This document shows, one piece after another, positions 1-10,661 of a stretch of 64,000 nt of DNA. Made by a program: the position numbers and the translations under genes. The stretch is taken from positions 122,692,453 to 122,756,452 of the forward strand of contig JAUPFV010000005.1 in the NCBI GenBank assembly GCA_036936605.1, given 5' to 3'. The notes beneath the pieces were generated by a model. The model was not told the DNA's origin. It did no database searches and saw only the letters and a program-made list of their open reading frames with translations. Position 1 is the stretch's first letter; each line of letters begins with the position of its first letter. Source of the stretch: Limnanthes douglasii subsp. nivea (taxonomy: Eukaryota; Streptophyta; Magnoliopsida; Brassicales; Limnanthaceae).

Positions 1-3000
1 ATATTTTTTTGGTTTTCAAATTATATACTCATACAAAACCAATTTTTTTAGCGGAACTGAATTTTACTCGTTTTTTAAATAAATATCCATAGTAAAAACA
101 TAAAAAAACTAAATAAGTTCAACACCACATTAGTGTGTTTAAAAAAATACTACATTCGGCTAAATAAATTTAAAATTTAGAGTGTCATGTTGTACTCGGA
201 TCGTCACTATTTTTGTAAGTTTTACGAGTTTTTTTTGGAGATAAAAAGTTGTATATGTTATTCCGGTCGATTAGAAGGCGAAAAATTGTTAAACGAAACG
301 TGTAAGAGGATAATCAAAATATTTTTTTTAAAAAATAAATATTTTCGCACGAACCATATGAGATACATATGAGATCATGTAAGCGTGTATAATTTTATAC
401 CTTTAAATTTACGTGTTAAATGATGAACACATAAAATGTATAAGTTAGATTTATAAAGATATTTATCATTAAATAAATTTGATTTTAGATATATAATAAT
501 AAAACCGCGTCCATTGTTAATTATTTATTACCATTTAATATCCACTATTTTTCTATATAATTTTTATTATTTTAGATTCTTTTTAACCATTCATTTATTT
601 TTATCTTTAACAAAACATGTGACTGCGAAACCACACCAAACTTCAAACCTTAATTTGTCGATGCGAGCTTCAGACTCCGGATAAGGAGTCCGCAAATCTC
701 ATGGTATGTGATTCAATTAACAAAGAAGTGGATAATTTCATAGAAATGCAACACAATATATTAAGGCTCAACATCAAGGATTTATCTTGAGTCAGACTCT
801 CTTCCCTTAGTTGGACGAAGCTAGTTACACCGACTCAACATCGAGTAAGATTCTAGGCTCGAAGGTCACTTCAAGATATTTGATATGGTATTATATACTT
901 TTCACAAACTTCTGCGACGCCTGTTTGGTTTGGATCCAACTAGAAATCGATCTTTAGATCCCGGTTCGGTAGAAGGTGGGCCTGCTTTACTCAACCAACA
1001 TTAGAGAAATCGTTTGAGGGTGGTGTATTATTCTTCACAACATGCCGGCTCCGTGTACTGCCAAATATTTTTTACAAAAGAAGAGCTAACATTAGCACAC
1101 ACATTCCATCCCGAATATAATCTACGACACAACCAACTGAAAGATAAAAGTAGTAGTGAGAGTAATTACTTATGTATGACCATCGCCGACACTAGTGGTT
1201 TGGCGTAAGACATGTCTGTTTCCTAGTTCTCATTGATGATGATAAACGGCCTCTTCCATGTCACATCAAAGTCGTGAAGGTTTGCGATGACCTTATATTT
1301 GGTATGCATCGTCAAGTAAAAATATGAACTTTTACTAATTGCACTAATGTTGGTCATCATGAGGCATTCCTTGATGGTAGATTCTTCCCATAAACTATGA
1401 GGATACTTTTGACGTTATGAGTAGCCTCCATCCGTTCGTCACCAGTTGGTTGAGACACATCCGGTTGAGAAAAAAAATCTAAATGGTCATGGTGCAATTA
1501 GACGACAAAACCAATGCCAAAGAGAATTGTGAAGAAAACGAACTCGCTAAATGTGGCATCTACAAGAGTTTCCCCAGACTTTGGTAGTCATACATGTACA
1601 TCAACCATAATAATCCATTTTTATGAAGTCTTTCCAACGTCTCGAATTTATAGAGCCTATAATTATCATTTTTATCTGATCCAACATTTTTTAGGGAAAA
1701 ACCATCTAAATTAGCCCTAAAATAAACATGTTTGGGTTGCTAAACCATAAATCCCCAACAATTTGAAGAGTATATGAGGTGGTTGCACAAGATCACGCAC
1801 CAAAGTAGTCCATTATATAGTTCCAACAACACCAACTATGTTGAAAAATTTAGAATTAATGGTTGATAAGTTATTAGTCCTGAAGGCTTAGAACAAAGAC
1901 ATAACGCTCAAGAGTTCGACAACGATGTGGTCTCCCAAACTTCCACCTCTTGTTCCTATGCAAAGTTTTCATCTCTCTGAGGAGGACTTGGAAAATCGTC
2001 TCCAAAATTATTGTTGAGATCCTGGTTTTGACTGCCAGATGCTTCGCCATCAGAGTCACGAAGTTGTCTCTCAATAGTTTTGACTATTTTTAAATTCATG
2101 AAGACATGTAAAAGCTTGAAATAAAAATATTTAAAAGAGAAAAATAAGAAATGAAGAATTAGTGAAAATATCGAGGTAGATTGTAAATACATAGTTTTCG
2201 GTCAAAGTGTCAAGTGAATAATGGAAAACTCTATTTAAACAAAATATAAGTCATCTCAACCGTTGATTTAATTAATCAAAGAATAACCTAGAATTTTCAT
2301 AAAAATGTGTAGTTAATATGCATTAATCTGTAATGGTCATTACCGCCAAAGATGGAGCAGCATCGCCCACCATGTCATGGTAACGATGAATGTCAACAAG
2401 AGTTACACATGGTGACTTTTCAGTTCTCTAGCGCATGACAGTCTTACTTATAAGTTTCATAATCATCTTTATTAATGAGATGTTTGGCTTATTTATGTCA
2501 CATCATGTATCAAACATTTATTCACTCAAAAGTTTATATGACTAGTCAATAGTACTTCAAACTTAAAAAACTTTGATCAACTATAAGGTTGACATATCTA
2601 GCCATACTTCGACCATCATATGGTTTGGTCAATTTTCAATTTAGCTTGACTATGACAGACTGAGCAACTTGAATTATTAGGGGTAAGGTCTAATATATTA
2701 GTCATTCTTTATACTTGAACATGACTTTATCTTCGCACCTTCATACCCCGAACGAAGGTATATTTGAAGCAAACTTTTCAACTTCTTAAAAATAGGAATC
2801 CGATTCAAAATATTGTTTTCAATATTAAATCAAATATGAAATTAAAATAAATAAATAAATGCTACTCATGCACGTACTCTTCTTCCTTAAGGTTATTTTT
2901 TAAATGATGTTTTGGATGAAAAATATTGTAAAGAGGTAGATGTGAAGAAATCAGGCCTACAGACTAATTTCAAACCCATAGCTAACTCCGTATTCTAGCT

Positions 3001-3072
3001 CGACACACAATCAGTTCGGCCTAGACAATTCCTGCCAAGGAACCAATTCGAACAAAGTTTGACGATGAAGTC
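1..3072. other. AT-rich intergenic DNA, no recognised gene
   Basis: This stretch is AT-rich with short open frames only (none above about 80 residues). I could match none of them to a known family. The part from about 600 to 2200 is less AT-rich and has the look of old, decayed transposon or gene sequence, but I found no diagnostic motif such as an RT, transposase or LTR end. It ends at the AAGTC target-site copy (3068-3072) that flanks element A. Confidence 0.5.
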
Positions 3073-3495
3073 TGGTGTGGTTTATTTTCGTTTGAGGGTA
3101 ATTTTGTAACTTTATCTACAGTTTTGTGGAATTTTGTGAGTATTTAATGTTTGGGTAGAATGTAGAGGGAGAATTGAGCTGCCTGGTTGTATTTAATTTT
3201 CATTACCCTCATTTAATGTAGGTGGTTGGGTATTTATACTTTTTTTCTTTTGGACCATATGGGTTTTCAGGTTGTGTTTTTATGGATTCGGGTCGAGTTC
3301 AAAGACCCATTAACTTTTAAGTAAACAAGTGATTAGTTTAATCATGAAGTGATTATGTTTTTAATACTTTAGTTTTGTTCGGACAGTTTAGTAAATGGAG
3401 GTTGTCCGAATCATCCCTATCCGGTTAGATGGATTGTGTCCGAATTACCCCTGTTCGGCTCTTACCAAAAGTGGTGACATAATCCGGACTCATCA
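3073..3495 (-). repeat. Element A 3' LTR
   Basis: 423 bp, near-identical to 13084-13506. On the element strand it starts TGATGAGTCC and ends CCACACCA. It contains a TATA box (TATAAATA, near 3229-3239 on the plus strand) inside a block TATAAATACCCAACCA that is also present in the LTRs of B and C. Several CCGGACA-type motifs occur in U3. Confidence 0.95.
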
Positions 3496-3511
3496 GTAGC
3501 CCCTTTTTTAG
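3496..3511 (-). other. Element A polypurine tract
   Basis: On the minus strand this reads AAAAAAGGGGCTAC directly against the 3' LTR. Element B has the near-identical AAAAAAGGGGCTCC at 46043-46056. This is the expected plus-strand priming site. Confidence 0.85.
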
Positions 3512-3662
3512 GTGGTGCTCAAAGGCCTTGGGCAAGACCTAAAAAAATAGCCTGCAGCCGGTCACAGCCATATCCGGACAGATTTTTGAACTGTGTAACA
3601 TTTTAGTCCGAACCTGAAAAGGTTCTCAGAAACTAAACGGTTTTTTGCCAGAAAATATGGAA

Positions 3663-3841
3663 CACGTGTCTCTCTCTGGTTTGCCACACCAGCTGCTTTT
3701 TCACCTAGAACGACGCTCCCACCTTCTTCAAAAAGTAACCTCTTCATTTAATGAGGATGACATCAGCGTCGTCCTTAATCATTGCAACCCTTTCGAATTC
3801 TCCTAGATATCAAAGCATCTTCCGCATATTTACTATAAATT
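3663..3841 (+). promoter_or_regulatory. Putative promoter of element A antisense gene
   Basis: Three motifs occur in the same order as upstream of the antisense gene of element B: a G-box CACGTG (3663-3668) in ACACGTGTC, a TGACATCAGCG motif (3758-3768), and a TATA box CTATAAATT (3833-3841) about 100 bp before the ATG at 3942. In B the same three lie on the minus strand at 45894-45899, 45795-45805 and 45722-45730. G-box and TGAC-type sites are known bZIP targets in plants; their use here is inferred. Confidence 0.55.
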
Positions 3842-3941
3842 AGTTCACTTTTCTATTGTTTTACCATCTTCATCATCCTTTTTCTTCTAGACTTCAAAGC
3901 TTTCTCTTTAAAAAACAAACACTCTCTCTGAGTGCAAGTTT

Positions 3942-6896
3942 ATGTTCAAAGCTAGGAACGCTTTAATAAAAGGTGGGTGGCTTAATTTATCAGAGTTAGA
4001 AAAGGCCAAAAGGTTGAACGAGAAAGGCGCATTGCTGCAGGCCTCCCTGTTTCCCCGGTCGACAAACCAGTAACCTCAAGCACAGAGCCTGACCATGGCT
4101 CTTCTTCGACAAAAAGCGTTAAACCTAGGAGGTTGTTCCAAACCAACCTCTCACCAATTGTTTCAGGCTCGTCGGTTCAGGAATTAGAGCCTACTGTTGA
4201 ACCAGGGCAAGTAGTCACCAGTTTTAAGAAGCCTTCTCCTTTTCTAGCCATGGGATCAGATGCAGATGCCTCTCCAGAAAAGTTAGTAGATCGGAGAAGA
4301 GGTCGCTTGGTGAAAGGGCAAACTAAAAAAGGTACGCCTTCCAAATCAGGGGCCAAAGATAGCAATACAGAGTCAAAGGCACCTATCAAAATTCCTCAGG
4401 ACAAGCTGTCCGGACCGGAGGCATCTAGCTCAAGTCTCCGAAAAGAGACCACCGCATCGGAGCCCCAGCCGGAGGTCAGAGTACAAGAGATCAGTGAAAT
4501 CCAACAGTCCGGAGGGCATGCTGAGCCCACCCCTAACTTCCCTCACCCAAAAACAACTGAAAACCCCTCCTTGATAATGGAAGAAGTAATGGAGGATTCT
4601 GTCGAAGAAGCTCCCTTTGAGTCCGAAGTCTCCGGGCAGACAAGTGAGGCCATTGCTGCCAAGAAGGACAAAGGCAAAGAGAAACTATGCTTAAGGCATC
4701 CAGACTTACCGGAGGTCCTTGTGGGAAAAGTGGGACCTTGTTTCCACAAGGTAAATGTTAAGTATTTGATAGCTTTGCAGAAACTTAATTATGCTTTCAT
4801 CCATACAGCCGAGCTGGGTCGGATGCGAATCAAATGGGGGATCCCGGAGAACGTCAAAATAAGGATTCCAATAGACCCAGAAACACCAATGGACTGCAAG
4901 CTCAGTAAAATAGTTTTCTTCACTGAGCTCTTCAACTGGGGACTAAGGTTTCCCTTAGACCTAGAGATAGTTAAATATTTTCACCTCATCAAGCTTTTCC
5001 CCAGTCAACTGAGCCCTAATGCGTGGTACACTCTCATGGCCTGTATCATGGCCTCCAGGCTCTCCGGAATTCCTCTTCCAATGGAGGAGTTTGCAGCTGT
5101 GGCCAGCCTCTGCAGAAACCACCACATTCCCTTCTATCACTTCAATATGGGTGATAATTACAAAGCATTGGATGACCTACTTGAGTCGGAGATAAATTGG
5201 AAGACTCACTTCTTGTTCGTGAGTGGTGCCTGGGAGAATGGGAGGAAGATCAAAGCCGGTGTCAACCCTAGCCTCCTCACCAGCAGATGGCGAAGTGGTG
5301 GTAAGAATCCCACCTCACACTCCCATTTTTATTTTTATCAAACTTGTTAAACTGACTTGTCTTGTCTTTTTTTACAGTGCTGCCTAAAGACTTCAATGAC
5401 CACTTGAAGGCCGGGCAGGCTACTTGTACCAAGCTAAACGCTTGAGCTGCTGAAAAGTGGGGTAATCGCTTCCACAACACCTTTACCGGAGGCAATCTTG
5501 CAAGGTCCTACCTGTGGAATACTACCGACCGGAGGAACTTGTCCTGGGAGGAACTTACCACCCACCCCCTCCGGAAGTAGTCCTCAAAAGAACACACGCA
5601 CTGGACGGGGCATTGTATCTGCCCGGTAGAGCCAAGGCCTCAAGTAAGATGAAGGGAAAGAAAGGTAAGGGAAAGCTTAGTGCAGTTGAAGCCAACCCCA
5701 CCGAAGCGGAGGAAACTACTCCAACAAACCAAGAGGGGCCAGTTCCAAGTCAGATTGATGCTGCTCTTCTAGAAGTATTGGAGCATGAGAGCACTAGGGA
5801 AGAGGCAGGATCTCCAAAACATCCAAGGGTTCCTAAGTTAGATAGGAAACGGGGAGCAGAAAGCAAAGGCATGAAGGCCAAGAAGAAAAAGACCTCCAGG
5901 GGTGATGAGATTTCTCTCCGGCCGTCGGAGCCCCTTCCTCCTATTGACCCTACTGATCCTACAAGAGCAGAAGAGATCCCTGGTGACTTTCGAACTGAAG
6001 AGGTTGGAGGAGGAGATATTAGTATTGACGGTGTCGATATTACTGGGCTTGAGGGGCTTGGTGACTACTTCGAAAACCTCCCCAAAGATGATTTTGTTGG
6101 GCCCTACCTCCCTCCAAGTACTTCGAACATCGTTACCTTCAATGGTAAGTCTTTCTCTGTTTCAAGTGAAAGGGATATTATTACTCACTCTATATTGAGT
6201 AATATTCAGCCGGTACTTAGTTTGGAGAAGCAAGTGCGAGGTCAGTCAGCTATTATTACTGCCCTTAATTCTGACAAGGAGAGATTTTCCGGCGACCTCC
6301 TCATTGCCAACCAAAAGGCTGATGTTTTGAAGAGTGAAAACGAGGAGTTAAAGAAGAACCAGGAGGGTTGGGTCACAAAGGTAGCTACCTTAGAAGATAC
6401 TATTAGAGAACTTCGGGCAAAGCAGTCCAAGTGGGAGAAAGATCTCTCTTCCTCGAAGGAGGAGGTGAATGCCAGGAATAGGGTCATTCACACTTTGACC
6501 AATGACAAGATCTCGCTCGAGGACTCAGTGTCCAAGGCTGCATAAGAAAAAGCTGATCTGCTAAGGGAGCAAGAGGAAAAAATTCAAGCCAAGATAGATG
6601 CTTATTCCAACCAAGTGATAGACACTCAGGAAGAGATGTATGCCAAGGTGAAGTCGGACACGGTCTTGCTCTTCCATGAGAAATTTCCGAAGAGGAATCT
6701 GGGAGACTTATGGACTTTTGTAGAGTATGAAGACCTCTCCTTCCATACGATGGCTGATGGCGATAAGCATAACTATTCTAGTGCCGACTCAAGCGATAAA
6801 GAAGAGAACACCGGGGAGAGCCCGGATAAAGAAAATGAAGATCTTCAGAAGAAGAAAGCTAGTGAGGCTGAGCCATCTTCAAAGGCTCAGTCTTAG
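3942..6896 (+). pseudogene. Element A antisense gene (PF04195-like plus coiled coil), broken
   Basis: Two exons, antisense to gag-pol, between integrase and the 3' LTR. Exon 1 starts with the ATG at 3942; the intron is 5301-5377 (GTAAGA...TTTACAG, 77 bp); exon 2 ends at the stop near 6896. Exon 1 encodes a Ser/Pro/Glu-rich disordered part, then a globular part (about 4690-5270) with FFTELFNWGLRFPL and SPNAWYTLMACIMASRLSGI. This resembles the Pfam 'putative gypsy type transposon' domain (PF04195) common in plant retroelements. Exon 2 has a basic, Lys-rich stretch, an acidic stretch and a long coiled coil (about 6200-6540), ending in an acidic tail with SSKAQS. Lesions: a one-base loss near 4008, TGA at 5443-5445 where B has Trp, a frameshift in the C-run near 5565, and TAA at 6543-6545. 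Function is unknown; related Tat elements such as Grande carry antisense genes at this place. Confidence 0.8.
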
Positions 6897-6934
6897 AATA
6901 TCAATTATCTTTTCACTCTTGTTTTGTTTGAACC

Positions 6935-7040
6935 AAAGTCCTTGGATGGCCAAGGCATTTTTTGTAATTGTGTCCGGTCCTTGTCCGGATAAATATTTTT
7001 TGTTTTGACAACTTAAAGTCCTTGGATGGCCAAGGCATTT
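6935..7040. repeat. Duplicated 26-bp hairpin motif after the antisense gene
   Basis: The 26-bp sequence containing CCTTGGATGGCCAAGG occurs twice, at 6935-6960 and 7015-7040, in the gap between the convergent antisense gene and pol. CCTTGG and CCAAGG form a 6-bp stem with a 4-base loop. Element B has a single version, CCTTGGCCTTCCAAGG, at 42585-42600 in the same relative place. It may take part in 3' end formation of one or both transcripts; this is inferred. Confidence 0.6.
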
Positions 7041-7311
7041 CAATTGTTTCAATGGGTATCTTTGTTTTGCACAGCTCTTGCATTTTTTTCATAGTTTTTC
7101 AATTATGGTGGCTAATGTTTAAACAGTCTTTAGTAATTTCATAAATAAACATTCTAAAGTGAGAGTGTTTAATTTCTCCGATGACAAATGTTTAAATAGT
7201 CATCACTCTTCTAATTTAATCCGGCTAAATAATAATTTCACAAGGAACTACTTAAGTAAAAACACTCCGAATTTTTAAGAAGGCATCGAATTTTTATAGA
7301 AAAGCCCGGAC

Positions 7312-7360
7312 ACCTCATTAAAACCTCCCTGCGCCACCAGGGTAGGAAAGAGTATGCCCC
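7312..7360. other. Conserved noncoding block downstream of integrase (A)
   Basis: The block CTCATTAAAACCTCCCTG...CCACCAGGGTAGGAAAGAGTATGCCCC lies about 50 bp beyond the integrase stop. Counterparts sit in the same place in B (42452-42500, reverse strand), D (59214-59260) and, weaker, E (around 52470-52502). It has no open frame. Conservation across elements whose LTRs cannot be aligned suggests a function in RNA processing, packaging or second-strand priming. Confidence 0.6.
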
Positions 7361-7406
7361 CAAATATTTACATGAACTTTTAAATAACTAAATATTTACA
7401 TAATTT

Positions 7407-10400
7407 CTATTCCAAGTACATCCGGAGGTGCTCAATATTCCAAGGGTGATTCAAAACCCTTCCATCTTTGTCTTGGAGCCGGTATGCCCCAGGCTTAAGG
7501 TTTTCAATGACCACATAGGGTCCTTCCCAAGTTGGAGCCAACTTACCGAACTGTTTTTCTTTAGTATGTAGGAAGACTTTTCTCAATACCTTGCTCCCCG
7601 GTTTGAAATCCCTCCTTTTAACTTTGGAAGCGAACCGACTTCTCTTCAAACCTTGATAGTGTGCAACTCTAAGGTGAGCCTTAACTCTTTTTTCGTCTAT
7701 TAAATCAAGCTGGTTTCTGATGGCCACCTCATTAGTGTGTTTGGAGAAATTATGAACTCGAAATGAAAGGAGAGTAGCCTCTATGGGAGCTATGGCATTC
7801 ATCCCATAGACCAAGGCAAAAGGAAACTCTTGTGTTGCAGCCCCAGGTGTAGTCTGGTAAGCCCACAAAACTTCTTGCAAATAACTTGGCCACTTTCCAG
7901 CAACTCCTTCTACATTTTTCTTTAGACCGGACAGTATTGTCCTGTTGGCTACCTCAACCTGACCAGTTTCTTGTGGATGGAAAGGGGAAGAGAAGCAATG
8001 CTGTATTCTTCTGGAGGCACATAAATTTTTCATTTCCTTATTATCGAATTGTGGTCCATTGTCTGTTGTTATCTTTTATGGAATTCCAAATCTGCAACAG
8101 ATATTGGATAAAATAAACTTTATAACAGCTTTCGATGTTGTACCTGCCAATGGAGCAGCTTCAATCCATTTTGAAAAGTAATCGATAACAACAATTATAG
8201 TCCTACGCCCTCCGGACGCCATGGGTAGAGGTCCTACTAAATCCAACCCCCATCGAGCAAAAGGTATTGGCTCAGAAATTGATTCTAAAGGGGTGGCAAG
8301 AATATGAATTTCGTTGCTATATCTCTGTCATGGGTCAGACCTTTTCACCAAATCTTTAGCATCTTGCATTATAGAGGGCCAATAATACCCAGCTAACAAA
8401 ACTCTTCTCGTTAGAGCCCTGAATCCACAATAAGTTGATCCCTCACCATCATGTAATTTGGAGAGCACTATTTGAGATTCGTCTACCCCCAAACATCGTA
8501 AGAGGGGTTTACTGTAAGACTTTTTATAAAGAACATCTCTTAAGATGATAAAGCCACGATCCTTGTACTTTACTTTTCTTGCTATTGATTTATCCGGAGG
8601 CAAGATGCCATCTGAGAGATATTGAAGGAGAGGAAACCTCCAATCTTGAGGCTGTTTTATCTGTATATCGAAACTTTCTTCTTCCTTACCCATATTGAAT
8701 TGAATGGATGGACACTCCAGCACATGAATCCAAGGGTATGACTCAGTATAGGCTATGGTTGCCAAGGAGTCTGCCAGCACATTTTTTGTTCAGGGTATGT
8801 GCTACATCTTTAAGAAGAAGTAAGTATTTTACCAACTGCTCCTTTTTTGCTTCAGATTGACCTTGCGCATGATGGATCAGAAGCTAAGAATCACTCAACT
8901 TGATCTTTTTGGCTCCACAAATAAGAGCTAACTTTAAACCAGCTATAACAGCTTCATATTCGGACTCATTATTAGAAGCCCTAAAAGAAAAACATATAGC
9001 TTGGTACATTTTGTCACCATACGGAGAGGTCAAGCATACCCCTGCACCACATCCCATAGTACTTGATCCACCATCAGTCCGGATGACCCAGACTTTTTTA
9101 TCTTTTATATCAGTTGTTTGCTCTGTATCCCTATCTGAATGGAATTCAACTAAGAAATCAGCCACAACTTGGGCTTTGATTGCTGTCCGAGGAGAAAAAT
9201 CAATATCGAAGTCCCCCAGTTCCACTGACCACTTAGTCATTCTACTCGAAATGTACACCTTTTGAAGAACGTTTTTCAGGGGATAGGAAGTCCAGACAAT
9301 AATAGGATGAGCCTGGAAATAAGGCCTCATCTTCCTTGCAACAATTACCAGGGCTAATACTATTTTTTCAAGATTTAGATAGCGTTTTCTGAATCTATCA
9401 AGCTCTTACTGATGTTATACACCGGACGGGGATAATTATCCACCTCTCTCACCAATACAGCACTTATGGCACAACTAGAAATTACAAGTATATGAAAAGA
9501 GTCTCTCCGTCAACAGGTTTAAATAAAGTCTTGGGAGAGGAAAAATGTTTTTTGATTTCATTGAAAGCCTCATCACACTGTGAAGACCAGTCGAAACCCT
9601 TTGCACCTTTTAAAGTTTGAAAAAACGGGGCACATCTGTCCAAAGACCTTGAAATGAATCGATTTAACGCAGCCAACCTCTCAGTCAATCGTTGTACTTC
9701 TTTAATATTCCGAGGAGGCTCCATCTGGAATAAAGCATTAAGTTGGTCCAGATCAGGCTGTATCCCTTGTTCACTTATTACATACCCCAGGAATTTTCCG
9801 GACTGCACCCCAAACACACACTTTTCTGGGTTTAGCTTCAAATTTACTTTTACTAAGTTAGCAAAAGTTTCTCGGAGATCTGCCAAGTGTAGCTCTTCGT
9901 CTATACTTTTTACCATCATGTCATCGATGTATACTTCCATGTTTCTTCCAATTTGATCAGCAAAATCTTTGTTTACCAACCTTTGATAAGTAGCCCCAGC
10001 ATTTTTTTAACCCAAATGGCATCACCTTGTAACAATGAAGGCCCCTATCAGTGACAAACGTAGTATGCTCCTGATCCTTCGGATCTACTTGAATCTGATT
10101 GTACCCGGAGAAGGCATCCATGAAAGACAACAACTTATTCCCAGATGTGGAATCCACCAACTGATCAATCCGGGGAACTGGGTACAAATCCTTTGGGCAA
10201 GCTCTGTTGAGATCTGTAAAATCGATACACATACGCCACTTGCCATTTTTCTTTTTCACCAATACCGGATTGGCTGTCCATAAAGGATACTGAGACTCCT
10301 TTATGTGCCCCATTTTAGTAAGTCTGTCGACTTCTTGAACTATGACATCAGCCTTTTCCTCAGAAAAAGCTCTTCTTTTTTGTACCACAGGTGCTATGTC

Positions 10401-10658
10401 TCTTCGGATGGATAATTGGTGTGATATAATATCTGCTGGTACCCCAGTAACATCAGCATTGCACCAAGCAAAAACATGTTGATGGTCTTTTAGGAACTTC
10501 AACATTTCACTCTTTAATTTCGATGTCATTTTGGACCCTATCTTTACATTTTCCCTCCTCCAAAGAATGTGTTTCAACTTATTCAATAGGTATTAAAACT
10601 CAAAGGGTCTCTCTGGGGTCATCAATTTCACCCTTACCCCAGAAAGCCCCTCAAACTG
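7407..10658 (-). pseudogene. pol: Element A pol: RT, two RNase H domains, integrase, broken
   Basis: From high to low coordinates: reverse transcriptase (10586-9700) with WRMCIDFTDLNRACPKD, LLSFMDAFSGYNQI and the catalytic YIDD (about 9920-9935); gypsy-type RNase H (about 9530-9180) with YFQAHP and MTKWSVELGDFDIDF; a second, archaeal-type RNase H (about 9100-8800) with IRTDGGSSTMGCGAG and ASNNESEYEA, keeping its first Asp; then integrase with zinc region (8480-8330), core and a C-terminal tail ending HPWNIEHLRMYLE at 7407. Two RNase H domains in a row are a known mark of the Tat lineage. Lesions: a frameshift in the T-run near 10003, frame loss near 9390, a stop at the Gln after LSDS (about 8882), a stop replacing Cys in the zinc region (about 8328), and others. 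It could not make an active protein. Confidence 0.9.
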
Positions 10659-10661
10659 CTA
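10659..10661 (-). other. Amber codon between protease and RT (A), putative readthrough site
   Basis: On the minus strand the protease frame ends in TAG followed by CAG TTT GAG. The same TAG and the same following codons occur in B (39174-39176) and C (62712-62714). In B and C the frame beyond the TAG stays the same and open into RT; in A a one-base loss downstream (near 10640) breaks it. Confidence 0.65.

Noticed and set aside
1014..2192. Short frames on both strands, considered as remnants of a transposase
   Set aside because: No catalytic or zinc motif, no inverted ends or duplications found.
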